From Nectonema munidae (Eukaryota; Nematomorpha; Nectonematoida; Nectonematidae): a DNA stretch of 64,000 nucleotides. The stretch spans positions 62,001 through 126,000 of the forward strand of contig JAUIRK010001028.1 in the NCBI GenBank assembly GCA_030549495.1, in the 5' to 3' direction. The position numbers and the translations under genes are program-made. The notes under the pieces are model-generated. The model was not told the DNA's origin, ran no database searches, and saw only the letters and a list, made by a program, of their open reading frames with translations. Positions 23,501 to 34,590 of this stretch are shown here, one piece after another; position 1 is the stretch's first letter, and the number at the start of each line of letters is the position of its first letter.

Positions 23501-24246
23501 CTTTAATCTGTTGATTCCACAAAATGAATAGAAAGATCTTCCATTATGTGTGTGGTGTCAAAGTGAAGAGTGTGCAAGACTTGTGGAATTGACAGTGACA
23601 TCCCATTCGAGTTGCGGCATGATCTTCAAGAAGCACGAAGATCAGACATTTTTGGACAGTAGATTTAGTTGAGAATTTACTATCATTAATGAAAAGGGGA
23701 TGAATGCGTCGTTCTATACTACAGTTTGCATTTTTATTTGTGCTAATTGATTGGCTATTGTGCGATTGGAAAAATGTATGTATCCACTCTTATATAACTG
23801 CTTAATATCTAAGTACTTTCGAAACATCTAGATTCTAGATCAAAATTATCTCTTTCATTAGTGCACACGCATGGGTAGATAGCTATGCAACAAGAATTGA
23901 ATTAAAAAGAGCTCGTTTTAGTTATAGTAACAGTCTGCTATATTTTTTTATAAAAATCTTACCGTTGGAACAAGTATGAGGTTATTATTGAAAGAGGAAA
24001 ATTTTAATGAGAAATAAAACTTTGGAAACTTCAGCTGAATAACGTCAAAAAAGCTCGAACGTATGAAATATTAAATTATCTGTAGACGAGCATCTACAGA
24101 TTTGCATGAATAAAACGGCAAATTAGCATTGTGGTGGTATTTGTCAATAAAGGCAAATGTTTGCGGTTATCGATTATTCAGTAACTTATTGAAAGCAGTA
24201 ATGCTTCATATTCAAAAATATTTGTACTGGGTGTTAATTCAACATT
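23501..24246. other. Intergenic DNA, nothing recognised
   Basis: Mixed AT-rich sequence. Open frames are short and show no motifs. Confidence 0.5.
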
Positions 24247-24364
24247 TTAACCCTTTGAGGACCAACATTTTGAAGAGGATTCGTCTGCTTTCTTTTTCAA
24301 TGGAATTTTATATATTCAAAGCAGACGATTTTATTTCTTGGGTCACTGGTCCTCAAAGGATTAA
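24247..24364 (+). mobile_element. TTAA MITE, subfamily C
   Basis: TTAACCCTTTGAGGACCAAC at the left, CACTGGTCCTCAAAGGATTAA at the right. The inside has an inverted pair, TCGTCTGC then GCAGACGA, with ATTCAAAGC between. The cleanest subfamily C copy here. Confidence 0.88.
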
Positions 24365-24499
24365 AATGAGTTTGTTGAGCAATTTATGCCCTTCCGGTTC
24401 GCCAAATGCACATAAATATTTGCTCGGTCCTCGATTGACGACAAGAAAGTTTTGCAAATTCGAGCATGTGTAAATTTCCTTTGGGTTTAATTTAAGTTA

Positions 24500-24625
24500 T
24501 TGTTTGTGACGTTAGCACCCATCCTTTTGGATATCGTGGCCTTGCAGGGATGCCGAGTCCAGGTCCACCTAGACTTTCAATCCCACTAAACACCTACCAG
24601 CCCTGGATACTGCATAACTATTATA
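24500..24625 (-). mobile_element. SINE-like element S2, tail part
   Basis: TTTGTGACGTTAGCACCCAT, GGATATCGTGGCC, then AATCCCACTAAACACCTACC match the left part of the full S2 element at 42201-42500 with about 80-85% identity by eye. Confidence 0.7.
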
Positions 24626-26035
24626 CCTTGATTTAAAACCTCTGATAATGAATATTTAGAAGAGCATTTAATAAAACTTCATAAAATACTGTACTCGAAT
24701 CAATGAACATCTCTTTACTATGAACAGAGAACACAAAACTTATGCAAATATCAAAAAAAGTCTCTTTTAGTGAACAAAGATAATGAACTACGTGATGAAA
24801 TAGCAAAAGCCATATATATATATGATTCAAATGATATCATTTTATTGATTCATTTCCTCATACACAAACTTAAAAACGAGATTATAACTTATTTTTCATT
24901 TCCACTTTTTGTTTGCTTCTTTAATAATAATAGTATTTTTAATTTTCTCTCTTCACATTCCTCTTTTTCGTTTCCTCTTTTTGATTGCTTCTTTGATAAC
25001 CAGTCTTTAACTTTTGTTTTCTTTGAGCAAGTAAGCTTTTGCATACCATATTATTCAAAATCGTATTAAAATCAATCAGAATGTTGATTTCTGAATTATG
25101 TTTTTCAATTTTTTTTTAGTTTTTGTATGCTATGTTAGCAAGCAAAAAATAATTGGCGGAATTAGTTTTATTTTTATTTTGTCCACAAGTTGTTTTTAAG
25201 TAAAAAAATATTTGTCATTATTAAAGATGCATTATATAATAAAAAATTTTCAAAAAAAATGTCTTCAAAAGAAATAAAAAAAAAGACTTTCAATTATGTC
25301 TCCATATTTAAAAAGATTTATAGTCATGATAATGTTCAAAACTAGCGATATTTTTCAAAGCAAAAACTTGTTAATTTGAAAAGATGAACACATACAGAAA
25401 GTCATTATCTAAACGTACCAAAGGTAAATGAAAATTGGAACAAAAAGTAGACACAGAAAAGGTAGGGTTATTTCACCACCAGTGCCTAACTGATGCGTGT
25501 AAAGGCATGCTTATTGTTGCTCATGTAAATGGATCTAACTCATTTACATGTATTATATATCATATTGTTATTATAAATAGATAGCTATTATTTCTAGCCA
25601 TATGTAGAAGCCTTCAAAACGCCAGCAGCAGTACCTTATGGTGGATTTTTGCGGGTTGGCTGAAATTACACTGGTTTATCTACACTTTTCCCTGAGAGTA
25701 TTTGCTTTTATGGAAATACTCTCTCAGTTTAAACAAAGCCTTGTTTTGAACTGATAGATTATACTCATATAAAGATAGTATAATCTAGGGGCTAACAACA
25801 ACGTATAAATTTATTGAGTGCTAATAAAGTTTGCTCCCTAGATTCAAAACCTAGTTACGTACGATGTACTAGTTCTTTATAAATTTAAGTTTTTTGATTA
25901 TAAGTTTAAAAAAAGAAGCTCTGTATATTTTATGATGTCACTAAATTTTTACAATGTAAACTATAACTGATCATATTCAAGTTTGTTATGATAATTTTTA
26001 AATTTTAACTAATTTATGCTTGAAATTGTTGTTTA
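24626..26035. other. Intergenic DNA with hairpins
   Basis: Holds a small direct repeat (CACTTTTTGTTTGCTTCTTT near 24902, CTCTTTTTGATTGCTTCTTT near 24975). Two adjacent hairpins lie at 25687-25727 and 25756-25789. No gene was recognised. Confidence 0.5.
25687..25789. repeat. Two adjacent hairpins
   Basis: CTGAGAGTATTT pairs with AAATACTCTCTCAG around a 9-base loop. Then TAGATTATACT pairs with AGTATAATCTA around an 11-base loop. Function is unknown; they might mark the end of a mobile element. Confidence 0.5.
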
Positions 26036-26039
26036 GACA

Positions 26040-27280
26040 TAATGGCTTCTACTAAACATAAAAATCTTAGTTTGAAACAAAAGTTGAATGTTTTACCATG
26101 ATTTAAGTCAAAGAGCTTTGGCGGAGAAATTTAGAATTTCAGTAGGAGCCGAAAATTCTATTCTAAAAAGAAAAGACGAATTGATTGAAAAAGGAGAAAA
26201 TAATTTCAACCCTGAAAGAAATTAATGATAAAACGTGGCAGTGGTTTGTTTCAGCAAGATCTAAAAACATTCCAATGGGATCGTTCACAATTCACGTAAA
26301 CCTTTTTTGATAAATTTCAACCCCCTCCACCTTCATGTCAACTTTTAGATATATCATCACTTAAGACTTATGTCAACTTTGGACCCCCCCCCCCCCTCCC
26401 AACGTTTTTGATTTCAAAGCATCTAGTGGTTGGCTGGAAGAATTCAGGAAACGCATTAATTTAAAATTTTGAGCGGTGAAAGTGCAAGCGTTAACCTAAA
26501 AATAAATTGTACCATCTTGGAAAGGCAACTTAAACTACTGGTAAAAAGGAGTAAAAGTTTCGAAGGTAAGGATAACTTTGTTGCAATTGGTCTTGGAACC
26601 GGAAAACTTAAACCTTTAATTATTGGCAACCCAAGAGGCCTTAAAGTTTTCCAGTTTTTTGGAGAGCAACAAAAAAGCTTGGATGAATGCTTTTATTTTT
26701 GATGAATTGTTAACAAACTTAAACAGAGACATGAAAAAGAAAAAACGCAGCATTTTGCTTTTTGTTGACAATGCACCTAGTCATTATTTGAAAGAACATA
26801 GCAATGTTAAGGTGAAGTTTTTCCCACCAAATTGTACATCTCATGTACAATGTCTGGATCAAGGAATAATTAAAAACTTGTAAGTTAGGTACAGAAAACG
26901 TCTTTTTAAAAAGTTACTTTCAGAAATTGAAAGAGGCATTTATGATGAAGCAACAATACCTACGGCGATTACTGTAAAAGATGTTATATTTTGGATCAGT
27001 CAAGCTTGGGCTGAAGTAACAGAAAAATCAATACAAAAATGTTTTAGAAAAGCTGGATTCATTTCTGTAGAAAATATGTTAGAAGAAGAAGATTACTCAA
27101 GTGATGTCGACTTGCAAGAACATGAATATTTGGAGAAGTTTCCAAAGCTTTGAGTCTAGAGAATGCTTCTGAAAAAGAATATATAAACTGTGACAAAGAT
27201 GACAGTCTACTTCATGCATTGAATACTAATAATTGGGAAATGGAATTGTCAATACTGATAGGCATGAAGAAGCCTGTATT
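26040..27280 (+). pseudogene. pogo/Tigger-like transposase (Tc1/mariner superfamily), broken
   Basis: Order of pieces on the + strand: MASTKHKNLSLKQKLNVL (Psq/CENP-B HTH start), SQRALAEKFRISVGA, then WQWFVSARSKNIPMGS and FKASSGWLEEFRKR (CENP-B-type HTH). DDE catalytic-domain pieces follow: KDNFVAIGLGTGKLKPLIIG, LLFVDNAPSHY (second catalytic Asp) and KFFPPNCTSHVQCLDQGIIK (third Asp). A C-terminal WISQAWAEVTEKSIQKCFRK helps. It carries several frameshifts and stops, and foreign-looking DNA with a C-homopolymer (26290-26405) interrupts the HTH. The first DDE segment with the YNADE-like motif is lost. Jerky/Tigger relatives have the same layout; it is dead here. Confidence 0.82.
26385..26397. repeat. 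C homopolymer in the Tigger-like copy
   Basis: A run of Cs inside a segment absent from related transposases; it may be part of a small insertion. Confidence 0.7.
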
Positions 27281-27499
27281 TTAATATCAGAACTAGAACA
27301 GTGTGTTGATATTATTATTAAAAAAGAATGCTATTGCCTATTTTTTTTCAGTAAATCAACATAATAAAATTGTTTTATAAAAACTAATATGAATAAAACA
27401 ATTTGAGGTCAGTAAACTTCATAAAGACGTAGAAAGTGGGGTTTGTTTTACAATGTGTTTGTGGAATAAGTTTAATCATTTAGGCAATGATATTAGATT

Positions 27500-27550
27500 A
27501 ATGAAGAATACACCTCTGTATAATGAACATTTTTATTGAATATAATTTTA
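27500..27550. mobile_element. Possible right terminus of the Tigger-like element
   Basis: ACACCTCTGTATAATGAACA resembles the CTxTATAATGxACA ends common in invertebrate pogo/Tigger elements and lies downstream of the transposase. The left partner was not found. Confidence 0.35.
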
Positions 27551-27697
27551 CAAGAATTTATGTTACAATATATAAATACAGCTGAGTGATCGATACTATC
27601 CTAACGCGAACGCTCCCAATTTGGGAAACAAACTTAATGTCTAGTGATAGCTTGATTACTAGCAAGGTTAGGATCGGGTCGCCAGAGCACTACTTAA
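27545..27697 (-). mobile_element. SINE-like element S2, head part
   Basis: TTTTACAAGAATTTATGTTA, CCTAACGCGAACGCTCCCAA and TAGTGATAGCTTGATTACTA match the right half of the S2 element at 42345-42500 closely. The tail half is missing. Confidence 0.75.
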
Positions 27698-27699
27698 AA

Positions 27700-28100
27700 G
27701 TAAAATCCTTTGAATTCTTCAGTGGAAGAAACCCAAGATAAAAAACGGCACCACGGAATGTTGCTTGTTCCCAAATTAAAGAATATGATTATAAAAGAGA
27801 TATGCTACAAAAATAGAAGAGATAGGAGGCATGCAATTATTTATATGTTATTAATGAATAATGTTTGATACATGTTATATGTTTTTATTAACATGATATG
27901 AGTCCCTAGGATATATATTTTACAATAGGAATATATAATCGCTCCTACAAGGAGGAGACTCCTACAGAGGCCAGATAACCGGCTATGCCTAAGGCTATGC
28001 CATCCGGCTATGGTTTAGCACTTACCATGAATCTGTTTTGGCGATTATACCTTGTGCCAATCCTAAATTTAAGTAAGCGAATCTAGTACTCAGAAAAAAA
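27700..28100 (-). other. Possible 3' region of the minus-strand LINE
   Basis: Lies directly beyond the last coding part of the LINE ORF2 and includes small hairpin-forming words (CTCCTACAAGGAGGAG). No other content was recognised. Confidence 0.35.
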
Positions 28101-29065
28101 TAGAACTACATCGCAGAATTCCCTATTGTTTGGGGGCTATTGTATATTGGTAGTCGCCTAGGATAACTATTCCCTTTTTTTTTAGCATATACCCTCAAGA
28201 ACGCTTCAGCCTTCGTTTGTGTGAGCTCCCAAGCCTGGCATAATTGTGGGCAATGCTTATGTGTCCTTAGTTTCTCAATAAACTTTTCATTCATTCTCCA
28301 ATCTTTTCTGGAACCAAAAAAAGGAGGTCCGGCTCTGAACAATAGTGAAAAGGTTGCCATAAACAATTCTAAAAAGTTTATACACAAGGTCGTCTTTTCT
28401 GGTCCAAGTTAAAGGTAGGCATCCCAAAATGGAGTTACCTTAAGTCAATCTCGGCATGGTTCCTTCCCTACTGTCGTGTAATTGACCCCAAGGCCTTTAA
28501 GACATCCATATATCGCTAGATCCTTCTTTATCTTTTAGTGAGCTTCGCGATGAAAACTAAATCCTGCATCCCATTTGATTCCTAGATATTTTATGTCGCG
28601 AACTCGGGGAATATTCAATTCCAATAACAAAATTTTAATAACAATTAGCGCCAAAGATCATGAACTTGCAATTAGAGTAATTTACCTTAAGGCTCCATCC
28701 TGTGAAATACCTTCCTAATATGATATTAACGTCCGTATGGTGTTTGCAAATACGAGGGACACGCTTAGCGAAATTGACTATCCTAGCGAAATTCTGCGAA
28801 ATTGACTATCCTAGCATAGATAGACTTGTTGAAAGATTCCCTAATTTCAGATATGTAGATGTTGAACAGAAGAGGGTTTAGAGGTAAACCTCGGGAAACC
28901 CCTTGTACTAGGCTTATTCTCCTGGAAAATTCGTTATTTATTCTGATAAAGAAACTGTCACCAACAAGGGCTTGTGATCAGATACCAACAACCCTGGATA
29001 ACCGCTATTGACGCTATTTGTGGTCTTAGATGAAAAGGCGTGCTTGCAGATCTAGCACATTCTTA

Positions 29066-29575
29066 TCACGAGTCGGTGTTGGATCGTAAAAACGAGTCGA
29101 TGTTGGACAATAAACGCATACAATTCCTCTTCCAACTTGGATAAGTCGGTGCTAGCCGAGCTATTGGTTTCATTGAACAGTCTAATGGGTGAGCGTTTAG
29201 GTCACCTAGTAGTAGCACCTTATCGGAGGAGCGAAGATATCTTTCAATAAATTCGTAGTCCAACAGAAGATTAGTAGGCGGGTTGTAACAACCCAGCACA
29301 ACTAAATGTCCAGCTCTGCCAAGGTCAAGCTTCAGGGCCATCGAGCCTCCAAGTCACTTATCATGAAACCTTCGCAAACCCCTCGCTAGACCTCGTGAGT
29401 ACCTTGTTCCAGGATGCACAAATGTCCTATATCCGAAGATGTGGATGGAATATTCGGCTTAAGATTTCACTTGATTCAGAGGGAAGACGTCTATATTATT
29501 TTCGGTAAGGAGCTCAATTAGAGCACTACGTTTCTTAGCCAAGCCGTTGATGTTGAAGTGCAAAAATTTGAGCAT
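29066..29575 (-). pseudogene. LINE ORF2 endonuclease domain
   Basis: Residues HFNINGLAKKR and NNIDVFPLNQVK are the first two strands of an AP endonuclease-type domain; LNQVK stands where LQETK is usual. Then GCYNPPTNLLLDYEFIERYL and LLLGDLNAH follow. The frame changes once between them, and a stop lies soon after VK. Confidence 0.75.
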
Positions 29576-29771
29576 GACAGATTGGCACTACACTATCCTA
29601 TTTACTGACACTCTAGCAGGAGGTCCGCAGCCACTGCGCTCACCATTTTCTCCAACTGTTCTTTGAGCATTGGTGATTTGAAAATTGATAGCGCTATTTT
29701 CATTATAGTCTCCTCGGAGGGGAAGACCAGATATATGTTGGTGCCTTATACATAAGGGCCTTACTTACTAC

Positions 29772-30801
29772 TAGAGGTGCACCGGATAGCTCAATTTACA
29801 ATCCAGCCGGATACCTGATAAATATAGTAGATCTAAATATCCGGCCGGATATTGGCAACTGCTGAGTCATGTCTTCTTTCAACTGTAATTTCCAATGTAA
29901 GCACTCTTGAAAGATACTTTGAAAAGGCCACTGATAAAGAAGGTATCAAAGAAACTAAACAGAGACTCTTGACTTCTCTTCGTAGTAGATTTTTCAATGA
30001 TTCGGATTCAGATCTCAACTTCATGACGAACCCGATATATGTTCTGCCAACAATACTTGATCCGCGATTTAAAGCCCAATTTCTTAAAAACAAGACATTT
30101 GGGAAAACATTAGTTTCCAAAGAGCTACTTTCAAATCACAACGTTGCTAGTAAGAATATGGAGACGGAAACTCTTGATGAAGCTGCTCGCCCTGACTCTC
30201 CAAGCATAATGTTACTTAGGGATGAAAGCAAAGATGATTTCATGGCTTGCTTCCAAGAAATTACTGAAACCAATGGAAATTCAAACACAATAAAAAATGT
30301 GTCGAAAAATGATATTGAAGATAAGGTAGCCAGAGAGTTGGAAGCCTATCTCCGCACCCCACTTTTGGAAAGAAAAAAATGTCCCTTGCAATATTGGAGG
30401 CAGGAAGAAAAATTTCCTTTGCTAAAGCATCTAACAGCCAAACACTTATGCACACCTGCTTCATCAGTATACTTAGAGAGACTCTTTTCCGAATATGGAA
30501 ACATTTTTGAATAAAAAAGAACCAAACTTTATTCGTTCATCACAATGGCAAGAAATTTTTTGACGTCTTATTTGTTAGTTAATTCTTTGAAATAAACTCA
30601 AATTGTGAACTTTTTGTCATTAAAAACTTACTCTTATTAGTTTTGTGCTTTTTTAAAAGTAAACATTTAATGATAATTTGTTTGTAACTATCCGGTTTAT
30701 CCTGCCGGTTATGAGAATTATCCGGCGTTCATGCCGAATATCAAATAATTATCGCTATCCGGCGAAATATCCGGCCGGATAGACTAGCCGGTGCACCCCT
30801 A
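29772..30801 (+). mobile_element. hAT element, internally deleted, inside the LINE
   Basis: Left end TAGAGGTGCACCGG; right end CCGGTGCACCCCTA (13 of 14 positions pair). Flanking CTTACTAC and GTCACTAC suggest an imperfect 8-bp duplication. Subterminal repeats contain ATCCGGCCGGAT at both ends. Only the C-terminal third of the transposase remains. Confidence 0.8.
29852..30514 (+). pseudogene. hAT transposase C-terminal part (ZBED1-like)
   Basis: Open for about 220 codons, no ATG needed at the left. It reads YVLPTILDPRFKAQFLKN, the PxxLDPRYKxxFF strand typical of hAT transposases. Then comes ARELEAYLRTPLLERKKCPL, QYWRQEEKFPLLKHLTAKHL and CTPASSVYLERLFSEYGNIF, the hAT dimerisation block. The usual SSVxSERxFSxxG appears here as SSVYLERLFSEYG. 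The N-terminal BED finger and the first catalytic Asp are absent because of an internal deletion. The frame itself is clean, so it is not very old. Confidence 0.88.
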
Positions 30802-30984
30802 CGTCACTACTTAGGAGAAGGATGAGCTGGCTGTTAATATTGTAGTTAGAACTTCTACCTGACTTTGAAGAGGAGTAGGATTTGGCTTTTTGGCCGCATT
30901 GGGTCACCATTTTGAGTGTTCTTGGCTTTGAGGGATGCAACTTTAGACGAAAAACTATTGTAGGCTGCCGAGTGACCCTTGTCA

Positions 30985-31706
30985 CAGTAAAAAAGCACTT
31001 GTTGGCCTTAGTGGGGGCTAACGTGCAGGTGCGGCGGTCATGCTCGTCCCCACAAATCAGGCAGAACTCCTTATTAGGGCACGCAGCCGAAACATGACCT
31101 AGTTTCTGGCATTTTTAGCATTGCATGGCCTTAGGCATGCAAATTTAAAACCTCAGATTTTTAGTCCATCTTTTGTCAGTTGGTCATAGCTTCCTTGTTT
31201 TCTAAGATTACTTTCAAACACGATCCCCTTGTGATGTTCTTGAACAAGGGTTCAACAGAATTTGAAAAGCCTAGGCCTTTAACTGAGCAAGGCATAGTCC
31301 TAGGAACATAACTCCTCACAAACGGCCATTAGGGGAATGTCTGGAGCAATATTTCCTTAGATTTGTCTTCACCGACTTTTTGACTATGTTGTTTAGCTTT
31401 GGTTTTTGGGCAATAATAGCTTTAAAAGTACCTAGCTTGTTTCCTAGTTCTGGCATATTTTTTAGAAAGGCAGTTATGTATTTACTCCTATTTAAAATAT
31501 TGGGTGGGGGTTCGCTTCTTCCTGCTCTCAACCTCGGTAAATTCCCTGTTTGAAGAGTCGGGCGTGTGAGCTCTCTTAATTGTTGGAACAGAGACGTTTG
31601 AGCAGGAGTCGCTGTAAACATCTGACCTTGATTTTGGCTTTATTGCCTCTAACATGGTAGTATTTTTATTGCTAGCCAAACTTTGCTCCACCAGTCTCTC
31701 TTTCAC
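30985..31706 (-). pseudogene. LINE ORF1 with CCHC zinc knuckles
   Basis: The frame starts MKERLVEQSLASNKNTTMLE. A shifted frame carries the linker with LNRSKYITAFLKNMPELGNK, and near the end two knuckles CxxxGHxxxxC and CxxCGxxHxxRxC occur. This is the nucleic-acid-binding ORF1 of the LINE, cut off by the hAT insertion. Confidence 0.7.
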
Positions 31707-31975
31707 TTTACTTTGAAGTGTGCGTGGAACGAGTAGTATATATGAGCGTTGTTTAACGATCTGATGAGATTACGGAGTAGTAAGAGAGAAGCATCAAAAA
31801 ATCGTGTGATGAGTGAGTTTTCTAAAAATCAAAACGGAAGCGCAAAGCGAGAAAGTGTTCGTTTGATTGTTGATCTACTCTAAGATCGTGGACAAAGTCG
31901 AGATACTTTATTTCAAGGCTTTTTACTTTGTTTAAAAGTTGAAACACTTGCCTTTAACTTAATCAAACTTCTAAA
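31650..31975 (-). repeat. LINE 5'-end segment, copy 2 (partner at 17209-17536)
   Basis: 5' UTR and first codons of the minus-strand LINE, nearly identical to the segment caught in the hAT MITE at 17 kb. An ORF1-frame ATG lies in the shared part. Confidence 0.85.
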
Positions 31976-32635
31976 AAAAAATCTTTAAATTTAATTCTTT
32001 AAAATCTTAATGGGCTCTTTCTCTTCCATTTATATATTAATTACTTGTTTCATAGTCTTTGCACATAACGCAATCCTCACTGTAATGATAACATTGTGGA
32101 GTAATCTTACGCTAAGAAATATTTCAGCATGATAAAAGTAAAGACGGGCAATTACACATGTAAATTTATTAATCACTACGGGTTCTTTGCAACTCGCAAA
32201 AAAAAAATTAAAAAATTATTATTGTAAAAAATTTTTTGATTATGATTGATAAGATAACGACGATACATTTTTACGTTAGTAATAGTGTTGATTTCTTTAA
32301 TTTTTCGTTCTATATATCTTTACATTCAGTGTTATAAAAGAGTATAAAATCAAAGTAGGATATATATTAATTGATGACTTCTATTCTTCTGCAAATAATT
32401 CTAAACTTTTTTTGTTTTCTAATTTCCAAATTTAATGTAAAACTCAAATCAAGCATTCATCATTTCAAAGTCAAATAAAAAAAATCGAAGATCTACTTTG
32501 GCAGAAACCATGGAATGGCTCTTCTGCAATCGACTACTTTTACTGGAGGTCTCGTGTTTTGAGGTAAAGTGCAAATGGGACTTTTAGTGCCCCGCTTTAC
32601 ATAATTTGCGGAAAAAGGTAAGATATGCATTTTCA
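31976..32635. other. Intergenic AT-rich DNA
   Basis: No recognised content. 32480-32600 is less AT-rich but has no motif. Confidence 0.5.
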
Positions 32636-32639
32636 AAAA

Positions 32640-34420
32640 TTAATATATAATAAAATGAAATTTCCTCTTTATTTGATTGAATTTTTGAAATCTTATTTAA
32701 AGAATCGAACGATTTTTCTAAGGAATCAGCCTAATCAACATAAAAATTTGGAATGTTCTACACATAAATGGGCGTGTATTTCAGATGTCCTTTCATAATT
32801 CTTTTAGATCCCCTACTTGACATTTTAAAGAGAAATATTTATTTTTTTCAAGGATTTTCTGATGATTTGGTAGTTGGTGTAATTGGTCCTGATCCAACAC
32901 GCAATCTATTAGATCTCGATAAAATTTTAAGAAAAGTTATTCACTTTGCCTCCCCTCTCAATCTTTATTTTAATAATGAACAATACTGCCCATCTAACTC
33001 AGTTAAATACCTTGGAATTTATTTCACTCCTAAATTGAATTGGAAAAGTAATTTTGACTAAAAATTGACAAATCTTTTCAATTATTTTCTAAAATTTAAA
33101 TCACTAACTTTAAATGGCCGAATCACTTTCTTTTACCTAAAACTTTTTCCTTCACTCTTTCATATATGGCATATCTTCATGGGGTTTAATCTTTAAATAT
33201 AAAAAGTATTTAAATAGATGTTGTAGTCTATTTTACTCTATTTTAAGACGCTCTCTAAAATGCAGCACTTCAACACCAAATGCACTTATTTCAATCATAT
33301 CTCTTATTCCACCTCCTGTTTACCTTCTCGAAAAACTAATTTTAATAAGAAAACTCTGATTTATTTTTAAAAATCCTAGTTATAGCACTTTTGGACTATC
33401 TTACTCTCCTGAGAAGTTCTTCTCTAATTTTGACTTCTTCCAGCAACTTTTTTTTTAAATATTTCAACATCTTCTTTTCATCCAAATTCTCTATAGAACC
33501 TTCCCAAAAAACATTTGACCCGTTAAAACTAGCCTCTCGATTCAAACTTCAATATGCTCTTCAAAAATAAAAGCATTTCATTTTTGTCAAAAAGTCATAA
33601 ACTCAACAAACTCTCTCATCTTTACTGATGGTTCTTGTGATCCGATCTCTTCTCTATCAGCTGCATCATTTGCAGTTTCCTAGCCTAGATATTTTAGGCT
33701 GATATTCTTTAATTCTTTCAACATTGGCAATTTTTCAACATCCTATTCGGCGAAATGTCCTGCTTTACTTGCTGCATTTAAATACCTATCAGAAAATTCT
33801 TGTTATTTTTTAAATTCTCTCTAGTATTTTCCTTTCCTTACTCTCTTTCTTTAATTAAAACATTACGTAATAAATCGAACTCATATCCTCTCTTTCTTCT
33901 ATTTTATATCTTTATCAATATTTAAGCAAAACGTTTTCAATTTGAATAATATGGTCCAGGTCATTCAGGAATCCTTGGCAACGAGATAGTAGATACCCTT
34001 CCAAAAGGTGCGCTAAACGTTCAAACTCAAATTAATCATCTAACCATACCCTTTTTACAAAAATTAATTAGACAAAAAACTAAGTTTTTGAATGCATGCT
34101 CCAAAGTGACTATTCTAAAAAAATCATTTAAAATCACTTAAAAAGCATACAAAAACTTAAACTATACACTCTTCCTCCAAAGGTGTTGAGATGGCTATCA
34201 GGCAATTGCATGTGCAAAATTTTTTTACAAGTAATTGGAAAATCCTGTAATAACCTCTGTAGTTTTGGCTGGGAGGCAATAGAAAATGCAAATCATTTAC
34301 TATTTATTTGCCCAAAAATAGCTTGTTTTAGAGATCACTTTACTATAAATTGTTTAATTACAGAAAGAAATTTCCTTATTAATTGAAAATGTTGAAAAAC
34401 TTTTAATAATGCATCCGTCA
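32640..34420 (+). mobile_element. LINE, 5'-truncated: RT fragment and RNase H
   Basis: On the + strand: KFPLYLIEFLKSYLKNRTIF (RT), then GFSDDLVVGVIG (the F-x-DD catalytic block), then SVKYLGIYFTPKLNWKSNFD (RT thumb). Next FTDGSCDPISS (first RNase H Asp, near 33625), then PGHSGILGNEIVDTLP (last RNase H block, near 33958). A tail LRWLSGNCMCKIF with spaced Cys/His follows. Several frameshifts and stops are present. RT plus RNase H without an endonuclease part means 5' truncation. This layout suits the I/Jockey-like LINEs that keep RNase H. Confidence 0.78.
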
Positions 34421-34590
34421 TGAGTTAGTTTTATAATGTGCATGGTTATATTTATATCATATTTAAAATATATTTCTCCTTCTACTTTTCTTATTTTATT
34501 CTTTACCCTGCTGCGAGATCTTACTTATATGAAATTCACTCAATTTTATTTATGAATAAGCTATACGTCAGCTTTAATCTCATGCTTTAA

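Larger units (their letters stand above)
28105..31975 (-). mobile_element. Non-LTR retrotransposon L1 copy (ORF1 + ORF2), split by a hAT element
   Basis: Read on the minus strand from 31975: a 5' UTR of about 270 bp, then ORF1 from MKERLVEQSLASNK (31706). ORF1 ends near 31100-30990 in two CCHC knuckles (CQKLGHVSAACPNKEFC, then CLICGDEHDRRTC). A hAT element interrupts ORF1 at 29772-30801. ORF2 starts near 29575 with MLKFLHFNINGLAKKRSALI (endonuclease N-terminus), then KVLLLGDLNAHPLD (catalytic Asp/Asn), then RT pieces VSRGLPLNPLLFNIYIS (28930-28850) and RDIKYLGIKWDAGFSF. It has stops and frameshifts in both ORFs, and the FxDD segment was not recovered. Knuckles plus an APE-type endonuclease suit the Jockey/I-like clades; the exact clade is open. 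Confidence 0.8.

Noticed and set aside
25687-25789. Helitron 3' end
   Set aside because: Hairpin-to-CTRR spacing is wrong, and no TC-start partner or Rep/helicase was seen.
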